From: Chloroflexota bacterium
GTDB lineage: Bacteria > Chloroflexota > Limnocylindria > Limnocylindrales > CSP1-4
Assembly: GCA_021777365.1 (NCBI GenBank)
Contig: JAJYDP010000242.1
Location: 1 to 7,307, forward strand
DNA length: 7,307 nucleotides
Direction: 5' to 3'
Positions 4,713 through 7,307 of the stretch are shown here, piece after piece; within the stretch, counting starts at the first letter, position 1, and every line of letters starts with the position of its first letter. A program made the translations under genes and the position numbers. A model generated the notes under the pieces. It ran no database searches and had not been told where the DNA came from. It saw only the letters and a program-made list of their open reading frames with translations.

Positions 4713-6367
4713 CGCGACCCTCCTTCAGCCGTCGCCGTCCGGGCCTCCTCGGGCACGATGGTCGTGAAGTGGCGCTCGTCACGGCGGCGCAGCTCCGCGC
4801 CGCTCTTCCAGAGCGCGTACTCCAGCGAGTCCCCCAGGGCCTGGAACGACGCCGCGATGATGTTGGTGTCCGAACCCACGGTGGACCAGGCGTCCTGCTC
4901 GTTGCTCGACTCGATGAGCACCCGCGTGCGGGCGGCCGTGGCCGAGTCCCCGTCGAGGATGCGCACCTTGTAGTCGACCAGGTGGATGCCGTCGAGCTGC
5001 GGGTAGAAGGCCCGCAGCGCCTTGCGCAGCGCCGCGTCCAGGGCGTTGACCGGGCCGTTGCCGTCCGCGGCGGTGTGCAGGACCTCGCCCTCGACCTCCA
5101 CCTTGACGGTGGCTTCCGCCCGGAGCTCCCTCCCCTCGCGCTGCTCGACCAGCACCGTGTAGTCCAGGAGCCGGAATGGCGCCCGGTAGTCGGGGGCGAG
5201 GCGACGGATGAGCAGCTCGAAGGACGCCTCGGCCCCCTCGAAGCTGGCCCCCTCTGCCTCCAGGCGCTTGATGATGCGACTCAGCTCGCGCGGATCGACC
5301 ACGCCCTCGAGCCGGTGGCCCAGCTCCTCGGCGCGCCACTGTGTGTTGACCCGGCCGCCCAGCTCGCTCACCACCAGGCGCGTCAGGTTCCCCACGAGCG
5401 CGGGGTCCACGTGCTGGTAGGAGTGGCGCACGCGGGCCGTGGCGGCGCCGTGCACGCCGCCCTTGTGGGCGAACGCGCTCGCCCCGACGTACGGCTGGTG
5501 GCCGTCCGGGGCGATGTTGGCCACCTCGGCCACGTAGTGCGACAGCTCGGACAGGCCGTGCAGGTCCGCGCCGGAGGGGACCGTCTCGGCGCCCAGCTTG
5601 AGCGCGAGGTCGGCCCAGATGGTGACGATGTTGGCGTTGCCGCAGCGCTCGCCGTACCCGTTGATGGTCCCCTGCACGTGCCGGACGCCGGCCTGGACGG
5701 CCGCGATGGAGTTGGCCACCGCGAGGCCCGCGTCGTCGTGGACGTGGATCCCCCAGGTGACCGGCAGCGCCAGCGTCCCGATCACGTCGCGCACGATCGA
5801 CCCGACCTCGTCGGTCAGGCAGCCGCCGTTCGTGTCGCACAGCACCAGGCTGGTGGCGCCCGCGGCGTACGCGGCACGCAGGGTCGCCAGGGCGTAGTCG
5901 CGGTCGGCCTTGTATCCGTCGAAGAAGTGCTCCGCGTCGTAGACGACCTCCCGGCCGGCGGCGGCGCAGTACGCGACCGAGTCGCCGATCATGGCCAGGT
6001 TCTCCTCCGGCGTGGCACCCAGCACCTGCGTGACGTGAAGGAGCCAGCTCTTGCCGAAGATCGTCACCACCGGCGTGGCCGCCTCGACCAGCGCCCGGAG
6101 GTTCGGGTCGTCCTCGGGACGGTTGGAGCGGTGGCGCGTGGACCCGAACGCCGCGAGCTTCGCGGTGCGCCAGGTCACGCCGCGGGCGAGCGCGAAGAAC
6201 TCCTCGTCCTTCGGGTTCGATCCTGGCCAGCCCCCCTCGATGTAGGGGAACCCCGCCTCGTCCAGGCGCCGGGCGATCTTCAGCTTGTCCGCCAGCGACA
6301 GGACGAGCCCCTCCCGCTGGGTGCCGTCGCGGAGCGTGGTGTCGTACAGGAGGATCGGGTCGCTCAT
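4709..6367 (-). CDS. cimA: (R)-citramalate synthase
   Basis: A 552-residue enzyme that condenses pyruvate and acetyl-CoA to (R)-citramalate, the first step of threonine-independent isoleucine synthesis; LeuCD and LeuB then give 2-oxobutanoate. The N-terminal HMGL-like barrel (about 4-275) has DTTLRDGTQ (9-17), with metal ligand Asp and catalytic Arg, the IEGGWPGSNPKDEEFF block (43-58) that separates this citramalate group from ordinary LeuA, LCDTNGG (176-182), the metal-binding HVHDD (208-212) and GYGERCGNAN (237-246). A linker with FAHKGGVH (299-306) follows, then the allosteric domain (about 397-525) with TAADGNGPVNAL and GSDTNIIAAS. Isoleucine feedback is likely by family precedent. Length is normal for the group (about 520-550). 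ATG at 6367 shares one base with the leuB stop (TGATG) and has a moderate GGGGAT upstream, so the two are coupled. The calling of citramalate over homocitrate or isopropylmalate rests on the barrel motifs and the neighbours. Confidence 0.93.
   Translation of the reverse strand: MSDPILLYDTTLRDGTQREGLVLSLADKLKIARRLDEAGFPYIEGGWPGSNPKDEEFFALARGVTWRTAKLAAFGSTRHRSNRPEDDPNLRALVEAATPVVTIFGKSWLLHVTQVLGATPEENLAMIGDSVAYCAAAGREVVYDAEHFFDGYKADRDYALATLRAAYAAGATSLVLCDTNGGCLTDEVGSIVRDVIGTLALPVTWGIHVHDDAGLAVANSIAAVQAGVRHVQGTINGYGERCGNANIVTIWADLALKLGAETVPSGADLHGLSELSHYVAEVANIAPDGHQPYVGASAFAHKGGVHGAATARVRHSYQHVDPALVGNLTRLVVSELGGRVNTQWRAEELGHRLEGVVDPRELSRIIKRLEAEGASFEGAEASFELLIRRLAPDYRAPFRLLDYTVLVEQREGRELRAEATVKVEVEGEVLHTAADGNGPVNALDAALRKALRAFYPQLDGIHLVDYKVRILDGDSATAARTRVLIESSNEQDAWSTVGSDTNIIAASFQALGDSLEYALWKSGAELRRRDERHFTTIVPEEARTATAEGGSR
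4718..4725 (-). promoter_or_regulatory. Near-perfect Shine-Dalgarno for the free-standing regulatory domain gene
   Basis: The minus strand reads AAGGAGGG, five bases before ATG at 4712 and wholly inside the last codons of cimA. It is the strongest ribosome binding site in the window. It supports independent, possibly abundant, synthesis of the small protein despite the ATGA overlap. Confidence 0.8.
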
Positions 6368-7307
6368 CAGGGCATCCCCAGCAGCGTGTCGGTGGCGGTG
6401 ATGACGGCCGCATCGTCGTCGGTGAGTTCATCGGGTGCACCGGCGCGGCCGGGATCGTCCCCGGTGGCCCCGGCCGGGGCGAGCCGTGCGACGACCTCCT
6501 CGGCGAACGCGCGCGTCCCCAGCGCCCGCACCTCGCGGTCGCCCGCTCCCACGCGCGCCAGGTCGGTCGTGCGCAGCCCATCGCCCAGCGCGGCCCGGAC
6601 GGCCGTTTCGATCGCCGTCGCGGCGTCCGCGCGGCCGAGCGACCAGCGCAGCAGCATCGCCCCGGAGAGGATGGCCGCGATCGGGTTGGCCAGGTCCCGG
6701 CCGGCGATGTCCGGCGCCGATCCGTGGATCGGCTCGTACAGCCCGTGGAGTCCGTGGGCCGTGCGCCGTGCGCCCACGGAGGCGGACGGGAGCATCCCGA
6801 GCGAGCCGGTCAGCATGGCCGCCTCGTCGGAGAGGATGTCCCCGAAGAGGTTCTCGGTCACGATCACGTCGAACGACCCGGGATCGCGGATCAGCAGCAT
6901 CGCCGTCGCGTCCACCAGGCGGTGCTCGAACGACACGTCGGGGAACTCCGGCGCGACCTCCTCCACGACCTTCCGCCAGAGGCGGCTGGAGGCCAGCACG
7001 TTCGCCTTGTCCACGCTGGTGAGGCGCTTCCGGCGCCCGCGTGCCAGCTCGAACGCGAGCCGCACGACTCGCCGGATCTCCTGCTCGGTGTACCAGAGGG
7101 TGTCCACCGCGACGCGACCCTCGGGCGTCTGCCGCTCCTCCGACGGGCGGCCGAAGTAGAGGCCGCCGGTGAGCTCGCGGACGATCAGGACGTCCACCCC
7201 GCGGACGACGTCCGGGCGCAGCGTGGAGGCGTCCACCAGGGCCGGCTCCGCGGCCACGGGCCGCAGGTTGGCGAAGAGCTCCAGCCCGCCGCGCAGCGCG
7301 AAGAGCG
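6367..7307 (-). CDS. leuB: 3-isopropylmalate dehydrogenase, 5' end beyond the window
   Basis: The last 312 residues of an NAD-dependent dehydrogenase that oxidatively decarboxylates 3-isopropylmalate in leucine synthesis and usually also 3-methylmalate in the citramalate route. The frame is open to the right edge and reads [18 protein letters not shown] there, which is internal LeuB sequence, so the GTG at 7257 is not the start. By comparison with the Thermus enzyme, about 80 residues are missing. Visible motifs are FANLRP (substrate Arg), [14 protein letters not shown] (second Arg and catalytic Tyr), SVDKANVL (catalytic Lys), the family signature around [27 protein letters not shown] with its metal-binding Asp residues, and [24 protein letters not shown] for NAD binding. 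After the normal end near EEVVARLAP there is an extra tail of about 35 residues, first Gly/Asp/Pro-rich, then [17 protein letters not shown]. Its stop overlaps the cimA start by one base. The operon promoter is outside the window. Confidence 0.95.
   Translation of the reverse strand, partial: LFALRGGLELFANLRPVAAEPALVDASTLRPDVVRGVDVLIVRELTGGLYFGRPSEERQTPEGRVAVDTLWYTEQEIRRVVRLAFELARGRRKRLTSVDKANVLASSRLWRKVVEEVAPEFPDVSFEHRLVDATAMLLIRDPGSFDVIVTENLFGDILSDEAAMLTGSLGMLPSASVGARRTAHGLHGLYEPIHGSAPDIAGRDLANPIAAILSGAMLLRWSLGRADAATAIETAVRAALGDGLRTTDLARVGAGDREVRALGTRAFAEEVVARLAPAGATGDDPGRAGAPDELTDDDAAVITATDTLLGMP

Noticed and set aside
4143..4782. Upstream extension of the pheA frame to 518 codons
   Set aside because: Residues before the TTG/GTG starts lie in a shifted frame of the regulatory domain gene and show no homology. 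The dehydratase begins normally at RVAYSGEPGAF.
4779..6581. 600-codon minus-strand frame overlapping cimA and the end of leuB
   Set aside because: It is a shifted frame of cimA; the true frame carries every expected catalytic motif.
4448..7159. Open plus-strand frame of 903 codons antisense to the regulatory domain gene, cimA and leuB
   Set aside because: Same cause. Its translation mirrors minus-strand codons, with low-complexity Arg/Val/Gly stretches and no domain, while cimA and leuB on the other strand are unmistakable.
1..7307. CRISPR array, tRNA or rRNA genes, insertion sequence ends, phage or toxin-antitoxin genes
   Set aside because: No regular repeat-spacer pattern, no tRNA-like cloverleaf or ribosomal sequence recognised, no transposase or integrase motifs, and nearly every base is covered by biosynthetic genes.

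Overview
This is a dense, very GC-rich (about 70 % by eye) bacterial chromosome segment. Six genes fill almost all of it. Five lie head to tail on the minus strand, and the tail of a sixth on the plus strand converges on them. Nothing suggests phage, plasmid or insertion-sequence DNA. GTG or TTG starts, strong GC3 bias and long antisense shadow frames all fit a high-GC genome. The ferrochelatase resembles the actinobacterial, cysteine-containing type, but gene content and order would also fit a GC-rich Chloroflexota lineage. The phylum is an inference and is not settled by this window.

Layout in transcription order of the minus strand, right to left. (1) leuB, 3-isopropylmalate dehydrogenase, cut by the right edge and lacking roughly its first 80 residues. 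(2) cimA, (R)-citramalate synthase, whose ATG overlaps the leuB stop by one base. (3) A 194-residue protein that is essentially one free-standing LeuA/CimA-type allosteric domain. It overlaps cimA by ATGA and has a very strong ribosome binding site. (4) pheA, a monofunctional prephenate dehydratase with a C-terminal ACT domain, overlapping gene 3 by TTGA if the proposed TTG start is right. (5) After a 92-base gap, a ferrochelatase (hemH/cpfC class) with a low-complexity insertion and a cysteine set suggesting a [2Fe-2S] cluster. (6) After 39 bases, a probably exported protein of the N,N-dimethylformamidase large-subunit-like family. At the left edge, on the plus strand, is the C-terminal part of a DUF4332 helix-hairpin-helix-like protein. 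A GC-rich hairpin lies between the two convergent gene ends.

How the genes work together: LeuB and CimA serve the citramalate route from pyruvate to 2-oxobutanoate and isoleucine, and LeuB also serves leucine synthesis. The free-standing regulatory domain is the most unusual element, because CimA already carries its own copy. It could act in trans on CimA or on a LeuA encoded elsewhere. PheA is tightly packed against it, which links branched-chain and phenylalanine synthesis in one probable transcript. The ferrochelatase and dimethylformamidase-like genes may be a second small unit or a read-through extension.

The window is mostly ordinary biosynthetic DNA. I do not see a defence system, CRISPR array, mobile element or RNA gene. 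The orphan allosteric domain is the best candidate for something not well described.
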